DNA from: Nematopogon swammerdamellus
Lineage: Eukaryota > Arthropoda > Insecta > Lepidoptera > Adelidae
Assembly: GCA_946902875.1 (NCBI GenBank)
Contig: OX336336.1
Location: 5,922,545 to 5,986,544, forward strand
Length of the DNA: 64,000 bases
Direction: 5' to 3'
Each line of letters begins with the position of its first letter. Within the stretch, counting starts at the first letter, position 1. Positions 20,590 to 30,889 of this stretch are shown one piece after another. The notes under the pieces are model-generated. The model was not told the origin of the DNA, did no database searches, and was given only the letters and a program-made list of their open reading frames with translations. Position numbers and translations under genes: made by a program.

Positions 20590-22090
20590 ATTTATAAGAA
20601 CGTCTCGCTAGACTCAAAATTTTCCAAACACACAATAACACAAAGTGGTAAAATAAGTACAAACTACATACTTGGTAAATTGGTAAATTGGTCAAATTTA
20701 GCTTACCGTGCATGGTTGGTAATCTGAATTTGGAGATGGACTGTAGGCACCAGTCCGAAACGTCGGCCAAAATTACCGCGATTCCCAATCATGGTAAGCA
20801 CAATTTTACCAATAGTATTAATATCCATAGTAGACTAAAAGTATTCATACAAACTACATAGTTCACAAGCATACATCGAGCCAACAATGTTAGCTTGTCC
20901 AGACACATACGATCGACATATTTATCATTCGCAATCAACTCCGCATTGCACAGGCAGGAAACGGATAATTTCATACGCTCCAACGTTATTAACATAACAC
21001 TGCTGCTTTGTGATCAGAAAGATTCTCTGCCGTTGTATTTTTCTCTGCAGTCTATCTGACTGACCCAACACCGTGTGTCTATGTGTTCACGTTGCTCGAT
21101 ATGTCTGGAACGTTGGTATCAAAGATTCCATTCCGTAATTGGTGTTGCAAATTGAGCTGGTGAATGAAGTTCTCAATTTGCAAAGATTCTTAGAAAATGA
21201 GGCACCAGCACAGATCATATAAGTAAAAGCAGCAGTGGAAACCGGGAAGGAACCGAACGGGCGGGAGTTTAATGGAGTGGCAGCCATTGATCACGAATGC
21301 TCGCGCGCTTGGCATTGGGCTCTCTGTGTGAATGCCAAATGCGCTCGATATTGTTTAAGACTTTAGTTGGCTGCATCACCTACCCCACTCTACCCCACTA
21401 CGCGACTAACTACTTCATACTGACAACACACAGCGTTCCTTACCTCCAGGTAGAATCCAGGAAAAGTCTGTCGGCAGCGTGCAAAAATATAAACAAAATA
21501 CAATTAATATATTGTTTACAGTTCATCTGAATCCCTAAAATAGCATTAATATGTTTTTTATGGTTCATCTGGATCACTAGTTGGACGAAAACTACTACTA
21601 CCTAATGCCTAAAATTCAAGAGGAGTTAGATAAGTAATTCATATACATACATTTTTTTTTGTTTACTCTCTATTATCAACGTTTTACATTGTCTCGAGCC
21701 GTAAAATAAGGTAAGCGCATGTGCTTTGGCCTCTCTGATGCAGTCAGAGAGGCCAAAGCACATGCGCTCCGACCAGCCAAAAGGACCTCCTTCGGAAAGG
21801 TGCCTTACCGGAGACTTCCTTTTAGAAGGAAAAATAGTCTACTAGATTTGAGTAGTAGTAGTATTAGAGTATTAGCATAGACAAGCATAAGATGCGTAAC
21901 ATCAATAACCGCGACACAGTTCCCATTAACTTAGCCAAGGCTATCATATCAATCAACACACGATGCGACGTAATCACAAGTTCAGCATACACGCATACGT
22001 GTCGAACACTCTGTAATTCGCGCATGCGTCGAAGAACACGCAATTAGAGACGCATGGAATCATCGAACCTACATAATATCATATTTGTTA
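20590..22090. other. Unassigned sequence with a fragment of a CGAAACGTCGG repeat
   Basis: ACCAGTCCGAAACGTCGGCC at about 20748 resembles repeat fragments common elsewhere in the window. A hairpin at 21714-21768 is listed separately. No gene recognised. Confidence 0.4.
21714..21768. repeat. Perfect 25-bp hairpin
   Basis: Left arm 21714-21738 (AGCGCATGTGCTTTGGCCTC...) and right arm 21744-21768 are exactly complementary around TGCAG. Followed by AAGGACCTCCTTCGGAAAGG; the same block, not palindromic, is at about 30700-30805. Confidence 0.85.
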
Positions 22091-22094
22091 TGCT

Positions 22095-22410
22095 TTTTTC
22101 ACCCCCGACGCAAAAGGAGGGGTGTTATAAGTTTAACGTGTGTGTCTATGTGTGTATGGATGTTTCTGTCTGTGGCATCGTAGCTCCCAAACGGATGGAC
22201 CGCATCCAAATGATGCGGTTTTTTTTAATTAGAAAGCTGGTTTAATCGGGATGGTTCTTAACTATGTTTGTAATCAAGTAATTCAGTAATAAAAAAAATA
22301 TTATCTTAAAAAATGCAACGAATTGCATGCGGGTTTTTTTAGAAGCTTGAAATAAAAGTTAAATCACAAATTTAAAAAGACCCTGACCCTTAAAAAGTCA
22401 AAAATATTCT
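22095..22410 (-). mobile_element. Interspersed repeat family J, reverse copy
   Basis: Contains CACCCCCGACGCAAAAGGAG, GGCATCGTAGCTCCCAAACG and ACCGCATCCAAATGATGCGG, matching in reverse the copy at 45645-45935. Confidence 0.7.
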
Positions 22411-23351
22411 TTTTTTATGGAAACAAAAAAATGGCGCGGCGCGCCACTGATTAAAATGTTGCACCACCACCGGCGACCGCGCCCCGCGCCGCGCCGCCGC
22501 GGTGGTGGTGCGATGCGACGCAAGATGCGTGGGAGGCGGAAATCTTATTTACCGAGATCCGCTCCCATTGTTCCCTGCGCGTGCGCACACCCGGTAAGAT
22601 CGCGTTCATACGCTCACAGATCTCTCGCCAATCATATTGATATTGATGATGTTTTATTATAAATAAATGTTACAGAGCGGTTCCTCTTTTGTCTTAACCT
22701 TACTAAAGTTTTCCTTATGTAAGTAACCATTATGAATATCTTGATTCAAAAGCCAAAGTACTGGCATATAATTTGGTGATTTCTATCTAAAAGTCATACA
22801 TAAGACATAACATAACATACATACACGCAATTTCTTACATAATATCCGATGCGATAACGATCCGGCTCGAAGGACCAGATAATGTTAATTGTTGGTAATT
22901 AGAAGTTTTTATGACGAATTTATTTACAATTAAATTTTAGCTTTAACTGTGTTGCATCTGATCGTTCTCTTACGGTGTGGCATAAGACTAATATTTTGAT
23001 TTACATGTCGAGTCGAGCATCAAGCAAGATGGCGTCTCGCCCACGTGCTACCGCTGCTATTGTAACCAGACGAGGCGCCGCGAAACCGAAACGATACAGT
23101 TTTACATTACACACACGCCAACTCGCAGTACCGGTCTGTCACCGATACCTCGTTCTGTGCGGGCGGGCGGGCTCGGGCGGGCAGTGGCTCGTGGAAGGAA
23201 ACAGACTATTGGTAAAATAGGGGCATTGCTTGAGGCAGTGCGAATAAAGCGCATCCAATGCGGTAGTCAAGCGAGACAAGAACAAGTGACTACCAATACC
23301 AAGTTAGAGTTTTACATTAGAGAATCAAAGTGTGGGGCCGGTACTTAACAA
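22411..23351. other. GC-rich islands without an identifiable gene
   Basis: Two GC-rich patches (about 22430-22620 and 23010-23220) stand out from AT-rich surroundings. Short plus-strand frames are rich in arginine and not recognisable. A promoter, untranslated exon or repeat-derived GC is possible; no splice-site pair stands out. Confidence 0.35.
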
Positions 23352-23575
23352 GAATAGCCCCACTGCATCTCTCCCCGTGCATGTCGTAAAAGGCGACTAA
23401 GGGATAAGGACAAGATGCCGTTCTAAAGGGCGACAGGCGATCTTGTCCGAATACATTGGTAAACGTGGTGTTCGGTGTTGTGCTGTAATTTACAAGAGTA
23501 CCTGCAGCACAACTCCGCTTACTCTGCTAACCCTGATTGTCGGGATACAGCGTGTGATATGTATGTATGTATGTA
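23352..23575 (+). repeat. Interspersed repeat family D, forward copy
   Basis: GCCCCACTGCATCTCTCCCC, GTCGTAAAAGGCGACTAAGG and CCTGATTGTCGGGATACAGC, ending GTGATATGTATGTATGTATG. The microsatellite tail suggests a LINE-type 3' end. Confidence 0.7.
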
Positions 23576-24059
23576 GAATCAAAATGTACCTCGAAAACAC
23601 ACTAGTTCGAAGGTGCAGCGAAAACTGAAGACAGTAAAGACGGAAAGAAACGAAAGTCACGTTGAAAAACGAGGGAAGAGCAATTTACAAGCGCTGCGCA
23701 ATTCGACAGTAATTTATTTATATTCCACCAACGATAAAGAAGCTTTAAGTGTATGTTACAGCCAGACACCTTCAAGAGAAACTAACTAATAATAAGGCGG
23801 CAAGAAAGAAACAAACGCGTGTCGATCGACGACGACGCGGCGACGTAAGAATTAGAAGTAACATATTGACAGAAAGTGTTGCAAGGCGCGTTAAATAGTG
23901 TTTACCGTTCAAACATATGCCTAGATACGCCATTGTCACACGTTGCATACATTTCACATTGTTACCAACAATTGGTCGGCATGCACACAGTTTGTTTCTG
24001 TCAGTTTCAGCAGACAGAAGATGCATGAGTAAACAAGTGCGACAGATATTTATATATAT
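23576..24059. other. Unassigned sequence
   Basis: No gene or repeat family recognised. Confidence 0.4.
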
Positions 24060-24482
24060 ACATAGGATGTTGTAACGGTCAGTATATTAATTTCGCCAGC
24101 GCAATCCTCAGCGGAAGACCGCGTGTGGTGGCGTGCCTTGGGAGAGGCCTATGTCCAGCAGTGGACCGATACAGGCTGATGATGATGATGATGATGAATC
24201 CTCATGTATGTCACGACACGAGACAAAGAAGTAAGTAAAGTGGTTCTCTAAAGTGTCTAGTTTTCGAGATATAAATTTTTTATATTTGACGCGCGCGGGG
24301 GGAGTGTGCCTGCACGGGAACGGCCAAGGTGGAAAAACTCAGCCGCCCCACGCCGCGGCACATCTCCTCGCTCCGCGCACTCGTCCTTGCTCGCTCACTC
24401 ACCGCGAGCCTTTCATTCCCACGTTCGTGCGGAACATTAGATCCTTTTTACACTAAATCAATGAAGTTACAACAACCTGTAT
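24060..24482. mobile_element. Possible DNA element with GTTGTAAC inverted ends
   Basis: CATAGGATGTTGTAAC at 24061 and GTTACAACAACCTGTA at 24466 are imperfect inverted copies near TA dinucleotides. The interior includes an RTE LINE tail and a GC-rich block (24293-24420). Confidence 0.4.
24114..24198 (+). pseudogene. RTE-type LINE, last codons and (GAT)n tail
   Basis: The frame 24114-24179 reads EDRVWWRALGEAYVQQWTDT then G and stop, followed by GATGATGATGATGATGATG. The LGEAYVQQW ending with a GAT-repeat tail is the usual 3' end of RTE-like LINEs in insect genomes. Everything upstream is missing, as expected for 5' truncation. Confidence 0.75.
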
Positions 24483-25249
24483 ATGTAATTGCGCCCTTGT
24501 GAAGTTTTCTTTCTCCTCCTAAGTCGATGCCCTTTCTAAGTATTTAGTTCCATAATGTTTACCATTGGTGGAGCGTGCTCGCGGACACTTTCGCTTTCAG
24601 TGTGGGTAAAATGATACGAATACGAGTGCTAGGTAGTAGGAGTTTACGTCCGAGTACGTGAACCAATTTGTTTGTTTCCTGGACGACGACGGAGGAAATT
24701 GCTAATAATAAAAAGAAAGGCGGACAACCTGAGAGTAACTGATGGAAGATATACGATACAACATTATGTGGTAGAAAACGAGCAAGATGCATGTAGTGGC
24801 GAGGATAATTGTTTTACTGTACTTGGTTGGGGTTGGGGTAAATACATGGGCAAGGAATAATTGACTTTTTATATTAAAGGAATAATACTTTAGCCTCGTA
24901 AATTGGAAGATAATTTGATTGTAGCCGAATTGATTGTCTCAGTATAGTACAAGAGAAGTTTGTCCAAGAGAAAGAGATACAGCACGCACCGAAGAAGTGA
25001 TCAGTTTGATGTATCAGATGCAAGTGATGTTGCCAATAAGTTTAATGCATTTTTCATACGTAACATCACACCTGCGGGGCAGGCAGGGACAACAGATTTT
25101 TTACGACCAAAGATTTGCCATTTTAAAATATGGTATCAACACCATAATTATGGTATATCTGACAACCCTACCCTAAATATGGGCCCTGTTTGTAAGGACG
25201 TGAATATGAAAGGAGCGGCAGTATATTGTGTATAGAGTGGAATACTGAC
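24483..25249. other. Mostly unassigned, possible LINE scrap
   Basis: Around 24990-25080 a plus-strand frame reads DVANKFNAFFIRNITPAG, which resembles the segment just upstream of the polymerase domain in some LINEs. It is short and the frame is broken, so this is only suggestive. Confidence 0.3.
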
Positions 25250-25362
25250 AGCAAGTTCCTCGCTGCTGTAGGCGGTGAGCGTGCGGCGGTCCTGCAGCAG
25301 CACGCAGTAGTAGGGCTCCCAGGCGGGCGGCACGCCACCCTTCGCCGGCACCGATACAGACT
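25250..25362 (-). CDS. Internal exon with PH-domain-like start
   Basis: A GC-rich minus-strand segment of 113 bases lies between an acceptor (GTGTAATTGTTGCAG) and a donor-like GTCAGT at 25249. Entered in phase 1 it reads (E)SVSVPAKGGVPPAWEPYYCV followed by LLQDRRTLTAYSSEELA, and leaves in phase 0. W-.-.-YYCVLLQD.-.-L-.-.-Y is the pattern of the first two beta strands of a pleckstrin-homology domain, which binds phosphoinositides or proteins at membranes. Sequence turns AT-rich at the proposed donor. Exit phase matches entry phase of the exon at 12899-13085. The gene is not identified; a Rho/Ras regulator or scaffold would be typical of PH proteins but this is speculation. Confidence 0.55.
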
Positions 25363-26165
25363 CTGCAACAATTACACACGCCATATTCACTCATTGTCTT
25401 CGTATGAAATGAAATTAAATTAAATTAAACTGAAAATAAATTAAATGAAACATTATTGTCGACAGCATGCAAACAATAACAATTTACTAATAAGTATACA
25501 GGGTGTCCCAGAAACCGACGATAATCCTTTAACAGGAGATCGGGCTGCTAATTACCTCTCAGAATATCTAATTTTAGGTTTAGTAAAAATGGCTTAGTTT
25601 TTGAGATATTGTCATTTTTGTAAAAATCAAAAATTTTCTCCCTCAGCTCATTTTTTTAAATGCCACAAGTACAAATGTAAGATTTTCTTAAATCTAGTTT
25701 TCGTCAAATATTTCTGAAAAGTAAGGCTTTCACACGGTATAATTTATTTTTTCATGTTTAATCCTGTTTAGCTGAAAAACGACTTAAGAGCCACATGTTA
25801 AAAAAATTTCAGCCTCATCCCTTGAGTTTGGCCCTTCGCGGTGAAAAAAAATATTACTACACTAAAGTGGCATTATGCAAGAAAAATACGCCCATCTAAT
25901 GTAGTTTTTAAAATGGTACATCACTTATCGATTTACCCAATAATTTATGAGATATTGTTATTTAACTGCAAAAGGACCTCGGAATTTCATAACCGTTCTA
26001 CCAAGTACGAATTGGAATAAAATAAACACTTGAAGTAAATTGGTCTTTATTAAACTGTTAAAGTAGATGTTCAAATTGTTTACAACCTGCACAAATGCTA
26101 GCTCGACATCTTCTCACAAATGCCCGGTTGATGCGTCGAGCAAGTACTCGATGCAAGTGCAGATA

Positions 26166-26328
26166 CGTCCACCTATGCTATGTAGTTTGTGTTTTCCGTC
26201 CAGTTGAGTGTAGCCGGCACGATCGAAGGGAAGCACTGACGTGGCACCAAGTTCATCCGGTGTTATGGGCTGACATCACGGATGTTGTAGGTGATGTAGC
26301 CAACGATGTCAGTTTACATTTAAAAAAA
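26166..26328 (+). mobile_element. 5S-type SINE family B inserted in the foldback
   Basis: TAGTTTGTGTTTTCCGTCCA to GTCAGTTTACATTTAAAAAA, 5'-truncated. Absent from the equivalent place in the right arm, so it inserted after the inverted duplication formed. Confidence 0.7.
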
Positions 26329-26499
26329 CCTGAGCTACTGCCCTAATTCTTTCTTTGAGCTCTATCAAGTTTTCCTCCAGATTCCCGTAAACTTTTTCTT
26401 TTAAATAGCTCCAATAATAAAAATCTAACGGATTTAAATCCGGTGATCTAGATGTCCGGTCTATCTGTGGGGATGCAAGTGGCTAGGAGGCCACAAGAC

Positions 26500-26932
26500 G
26501 TCCGTTGAATTGTAGAGACTTTAAACGGGCGAATTATCTTGATTTTCTGCAACAGCAGCTTCAGAGCCTTTTAGAAGATGTACCATTGGCCATACGGAGG
26601 TGGTTGCAAAATGATGGCTGCCCAGCCCATTACGCTACGCTAGAGAAGTGCGTAATTTTTTAGACCAAGCATTATCGGACGTCTAGGTCACCGGATTTAA
26701 ATCCGTTAGATTTTTATTATTGGGGCTATTTAAAAGAAAATGTTTACGGGAAACCGGTGGAAAACTTGATAGAGCTCAAAGAAAGAATTACGGCAGTAGC
26801 TCAGGTTTTTGTATGTTTTTGATGCACTTGCATCGAGTACTTGCTCGACGCATCAACCGGGCATTTGTGAGAAGATGTCGAGCTAACATTTGTGCAGGTT
26901 GTAAACAATTTGAACATCTACTTTAACAGGTT
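26500..26932 (+). pseudogene. Mariner-like transposase, C-terminal half, degenerate
   Basis: Frames joined across stops and frameshifts read CRDFKRANYLDFLQQQLQSL, then a catalytic-core segment QNDGCPAHYA (usual form Q(Q/N)DGAPPHYA), then RSPDLNPLDFYYWGYLKENV. The last is the third catalytic aspartate region of mariner/Tc1 family enzymes. An in-frame stop and a shift lie between the two motifs (about 26645-26690), and the N-terminal half with the first catalytic residue and the DNA-binding domain is missing. It cannot be active. The 3' end of the same gene recurs in inverse at about 26040-26450. Confidence 0.7.
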
Positions 26933-27631
26933 AATAAAGACCAATTACTTCAAGTGTTCATTTTATTCCAATTCGTAGTTGGTAGAACAGTTATCAAATT
27001 CCGAGGTCTTTTTGCAGTTAAATAACAATATCTCATAAATTATTGGGCAAATCGGTAAGTGATGTACCATTTTAAAAACTACATTAGATGGGCGTATTTT
27101 TCTTGCATAATGCCACTTTAGTGTAGTAATTTTTTTTTTCACCGCGAAGGGCCAAACTCAAGGGATGAGGCTGAAAAAATTTTAACATGTGGCTCTTAAG
27201 TCGTTTTTCAGCTAAACAGGATTAAACATGAAAAAATAAATTATACCGTGTGAAAGCCTTACTTTTCAGGAATATTTGACAAAAACGAGATTTAAGAAAA
27301 TCTTACATTTGTACTTGTGGCATTTAAAAAAATGATCTGAGGGAGAAAATTTTGGATTTTTACAAAAATTACAATATCTCAAAAACTAAGCCATTTTTAC
27401 TAAACCTAAAATTAGATATTCTGAGAGGTAATTAGCAGCCCTGTCTCCTGTTAAAGGATTATCGTCGGTTTCTGGGACACCCTGTATAAATAAACCTTAT
27501 GCTACAATGTTGTCGACAAGGTTAAGCGCAGCATTGATTGCATAAAAGTTGCAATCGCTGATTTTAAACCTAACCTAATTATATATCATACATAGACTCA
27601 TATATTCAACAGTCTATGAAGAATGGTCCGT

Positions 27632-27688
27632 TTTTTTTCTGCCCAGTTCATTGTACCCGGAACGACCAGACGGAGGCATTATACTCCA
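27632..27688 (+). repeat. Family B SINE fragment
   Basis: CTGCCCAGTTCATTGTACCC GGAACGACCAGACGG corresponds to the GTCCAGTTCAGTGTAGCCGG region of family B. Confidence 0.5.
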
Positions 27689-28037
27689 GTCGACAGGTAG
27701 TTTCAGATAGAAAAAGGTCGGAATTTAATGAAACTTGGAGATGTTATTCAGGGATGGTTAATCAACATTTTCTCAAGTTTGGACCTCGAGGACCCTGTGC
27801 TAAAAGAGGGGAGGGGGGAAAACATACTTTTGCCGTAGAACGTAAGAAAAAAAAGTTATTGAGGAAAAACCGGAGGAAGGTCGAAAATTTTTCAGTTTTC
27901 CCCCCTCCCCTCTTTTAGCACAGGGTCCTCGAGGTCCAAAACTTGAAAAAATGTTCAATAACTATCCCTGAACAAGATCCCAAAGTTTCATTAACTTGCG
28001 ACCTTTTTCCGCGTAACCCCAATTTTTACAACCTGTC
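27689..28037. repeat. Family I palindromic repeat, copy 2
   Basis: Outer GTCGACAGGT / ACCTGTCGAC and inner arms (27713-27820, 27898-28008) are inverted copies, containing GACCTCGAGGACCCTGTGCT as at 7270 and 7830. Centre about 27860. Confidence 0.75.
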
Positions 28038-28885
28038 GACCACACACAGGCACACTAGGCTGACGTTATGTGTGTTGTAGCAAGCATGTGCTAGTCACCA
28101 AATTTGTCAGCTTCTTTTGGGTCCGGACAAGGGTACTTGCAATGTTTAATTCTCTCACCACTTACTGTGAATATTCAATTGCAAAAATGTCTCATCAGAA
28201 TCCTCAAGGCTACGTACGGAAAAGCTTTAAAATGTTGTTTAGTTAAGTTTAATTAGAACTATTTCTAAATCGGTGTAAGATCTCGAAATAAGGCTTCCGT
28301 TTGGAATTCATCGTCTCAGGAGATTTCACAATTTTAAATTCAAAACGACAACGGAGTGAAAAGAGGAGGTACGTACCTACAGGTACGTTAATATGCATAA
28401 TTATTCATTATTATCAAAAGTTTTAAAACACAATTCGCGTACGAAGCAGTAGGTACGTACAAGGAGCTTTGATTGGATCAGACTAGTCTCGTGCGGTGTG
28501 GCCCGATCTTTGTTCTGTGAGTAGGTACTATTAAGTATTCTGTGACGCAGCTCGATCGCTTCAAATTCAACGAAGTTACTCTATAACTAGAAAGCAACAA
28601 AAAATCTTCATTAAATTCCCAAGAGCAGGTGTTTGATGCAATTAAAGCAGCATTGATGATGATGATAGATACTCGCCCTGCGCCTGCGCATGCCGGCCGC
28701 CCGGAAGGTCGAGGTGTCTGTTACTATACTATGCATCACAGGGAAATACATACCCAAAAAGGGCATTGCACATACATACATGGTCGGTTATTCCATTCGC
28801 AGCACACAGAACACACGTGAGAAAACAAGTGTACAGTCGAGCTAAGCCGCTCGGGTGAAGTTCAACTTGAAAAGAAATGAAAAAG
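28038..28885. other. Unassigned sequence
   Basis: No gene recognised. A 32-base block at 28491-28522 recurs at 57796-57827 (see findings). Confidence 0.4.
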
Positions 28886-28935
28886 CGATCAAGCGAGTCG
28901 AACTCGCGCGGAGAGTGTTCCGTACGTAGAATTTC
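28886..28935 (+). repeat. Family A head fragment
   Basis: CGATCAAGCGAGTCGAACTC GCGCGGAGAGTGTTCCGTA matches only the head of family A. Confidence 0.55.
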
Positions 28936-29527
28936 GCTTAGGTTTTCCTGTAAACTAAAAGAGAGGCCCTATATTCCCTATATATTTTTTTCCAAATTTT
29001 AGACTCAGTAGTTTCGGAGATAAGGGGAAATGCTTGACATTGGAATATTTTAAATAGAATATTATAAATAGCTTTTAAACTATGGATTTAATAATTATAA
29101 AAATATGTTTTTGTATTCCTAACGATATGCCACATGCATGATGCACTTTAATATAACTTTTTTTTACATTGTAATTTGTCCGCCAAAACTTACCCCCAAA
29201 ATCGAAATTCGTTCATTTACGCTATACGTCCGTGATTGGGTCATCAAACTCTACAGGATGTATCAGGATAGGTTTTCGAAACTTCAGGGTTCGAAGGGGG
29301 CCCATATTTGAAGACGAAAAGCTCTGAAACTTTTTCCTAGATTCGATCATTTTACAGTACTTTTTTGTGAAAATCTATTCTTCAAGATTTGGTGGATGGT
29401 TAACGTCCGCCTTTATTAAATAAAAAATAAATTCTAACTCATGAATAAAAAGTGCTCAAGTGAACCGTGTTCACGTGCCGAGGGTCCCGTAACCGCACTG
29501 CTTCGCTTTCATCTAATTATATTTTCT

Positions 29528-29800
29528 ACCAGGGTGCGGTCAGACTTTGGATGGGTGGCCGTACGACCATGGTTCGGCTGGCTGTGGTTCGGATTCCACT
29601 TGAAACTGTAGTTTCATCCCGTTAAGTACATATTTAGCTGAAAGGGATCAACCCGTTTTGATTGGTACACGAACACTGAACGAATCAACGAACGAAAGTC
29701 GGTCGAAAAAAACGGCTATAAAAATTATACATGTTTTCCATCCAGGTCAATGTAGCCGGCACGACCAAAGGAAAGACTGACATGGCACCTCTCTGACACT
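29528..29800 (+). mobile_element. 5S rRNA-derived SINE (family B) with extended 5S similarity
   Basis: GGGTGCGGTCAGACTTTGGA followed by TGGGTGGCCG aligns with the 5S rRNA stretch GGGCGCGGTTAGTACTTGGA TGGGTGACCG over about 30 bases. Then GTGGTTCGGATTCCACTT, a diverged body (CGAATCAACGAACGAAAGTC) and GTAGCCGGCACGACCAAAGG. The tail is lost. Confidence 0.65.
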
Positions 29801-30061
29801 GACTGACTAACAATTACTCTAGCTGGCATACACTTTACATGATAAATAGCATCAAGTCGAACTTTATTTAATTTTGTATGTTTGTGCACTCATCATGTAA
29901 AATACTACACCAATTTGAATGGAGTTTTCACAAAAATATGGGATATGCCACTTTGTTCAATAAAAAAGTTTTTCTGCGAGACAGAAACTGTCCAGTGCGG
30001 GAGCCTCCTTTATTGCACTGTATGATTTTATGTGTTAATAAATATTTTAATTTCATTAATA

Positions 30062-30675
30062 AACCTTCTCGAAGAAAGTAAGCAACTGAGGGCGAAGCCG
30101 AAGGCCGAGCTGGGTTCAGGAAGACTATAAACCTTCTCGAAGAAAGTAAGTAACTGAGGGCGAGGCCGAAGGCCGAGCTGTGTTCAGTAAGACTATAAAC
30201 CTTCTCGAAGAAAGTAAGTAACAAAGGGCGAGGCCGAAGGCCGAGCTGCGTTCAGGAAGATGATAAACTTTTTCGAAGAAAGTAAGTAATTGAGAGCGAG
30301 GCCGAAGGCCGAGCTGCGTTCAGGAAGACCATAAACCTTCTCGAAGAAAGCAAGTAACAAAGGGCGAGGCCGAAGGCCGAGCTGCGTTCAGGAAGACGAT
30401 AAACCTTCTCGAAGAAAGTAAGTAACTGAGGGCGAGGCCGAAGGCCGAGCTGCGTTCAGGAAGACTATAAACCTTCTCGAAGAAAGTAAGCAACAAAGGG
30501 AAGGCCGAAGGCCGAGGTGCGTTCAGGAAGACGATAAATTTTCTCGAAGAAAGTAAGTAACAAAGGGCGAGGCCGAAGGCCGAGCTGCGTTCAGGAAAAC
30601 GATAAACCTTCTCGAGGAAAGTAAGTAACTGAGGGCGAGGCCGAAGGCCGAGCTGCGTTCAGGAAGACTATAAAC
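30062..30675 (+). repeat. 68-bp minisatellite, nine copies
   Basis: Same unit as at 520-1203 (GAAGAAAGTAAGTAACTGAG, GGCGAGGCCGAAGGCCGAGC). Successive starts at 30071, 30139 and 30207 give the 68-base period. Short indels occur in some units (for example near 30500). Frames on the minus strand are repeat artefacts. Confidence 0.88.
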
Positions 30676-30812
30676 CAATTCCTGGGGGAGTACTCGGAGG
30701 AGCTGTTTAACCGCAATCCAGGGAAGTCTCCGGTATGACACCTACCTTCTCGGAGGTGATATTGGCTGGTTGGAGCATGTGCTTTGGCCCCTCCGACTCA
30801 GCCACTCATACC
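30676..30812 (+). repeat. Repeat E (AAGTCTCCGGTA... GCATGTGCTTTGGCC)
   Basis: GGGAAGTCTCCGGTATGACA and GGAGCATGTGCTTTGGCCCC match in reverse the segment around 21714-21830. Confidence 0.55.
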
Positions 30813-30889
30813 GGATTACATAAAAAAATACCACTGCGCTACCGAGGCTGACAATAAATAAAGCGAAATTTCTACGGGCGACCCACCTT

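Larger units (their letters stand above)
25497..27486. mobile_element. Mariner/Tc1-type foldback element
   Basis: The element 25499-27484 is flanked by TA on both sides and begins CAGGGTGTCCCAGAAACCGA, with the complement at the right end. Arms of about 800 bp extend inward; the left arm is interrupted by a family B SINE (26166-26328). The right half contains a decayed plus-strand transposase; its 3' end is present again, inverted, in the left arm. Thus it is an inverted duplication of the 3' half of a TA-inserting transposon. Confidence 0.8.

Noticed and set aside
30523..30741. Open frames across the 68-bp minisatellite as proteins
   Set aside because: The period is not a multiple of three and the frames arise from repeat composition.
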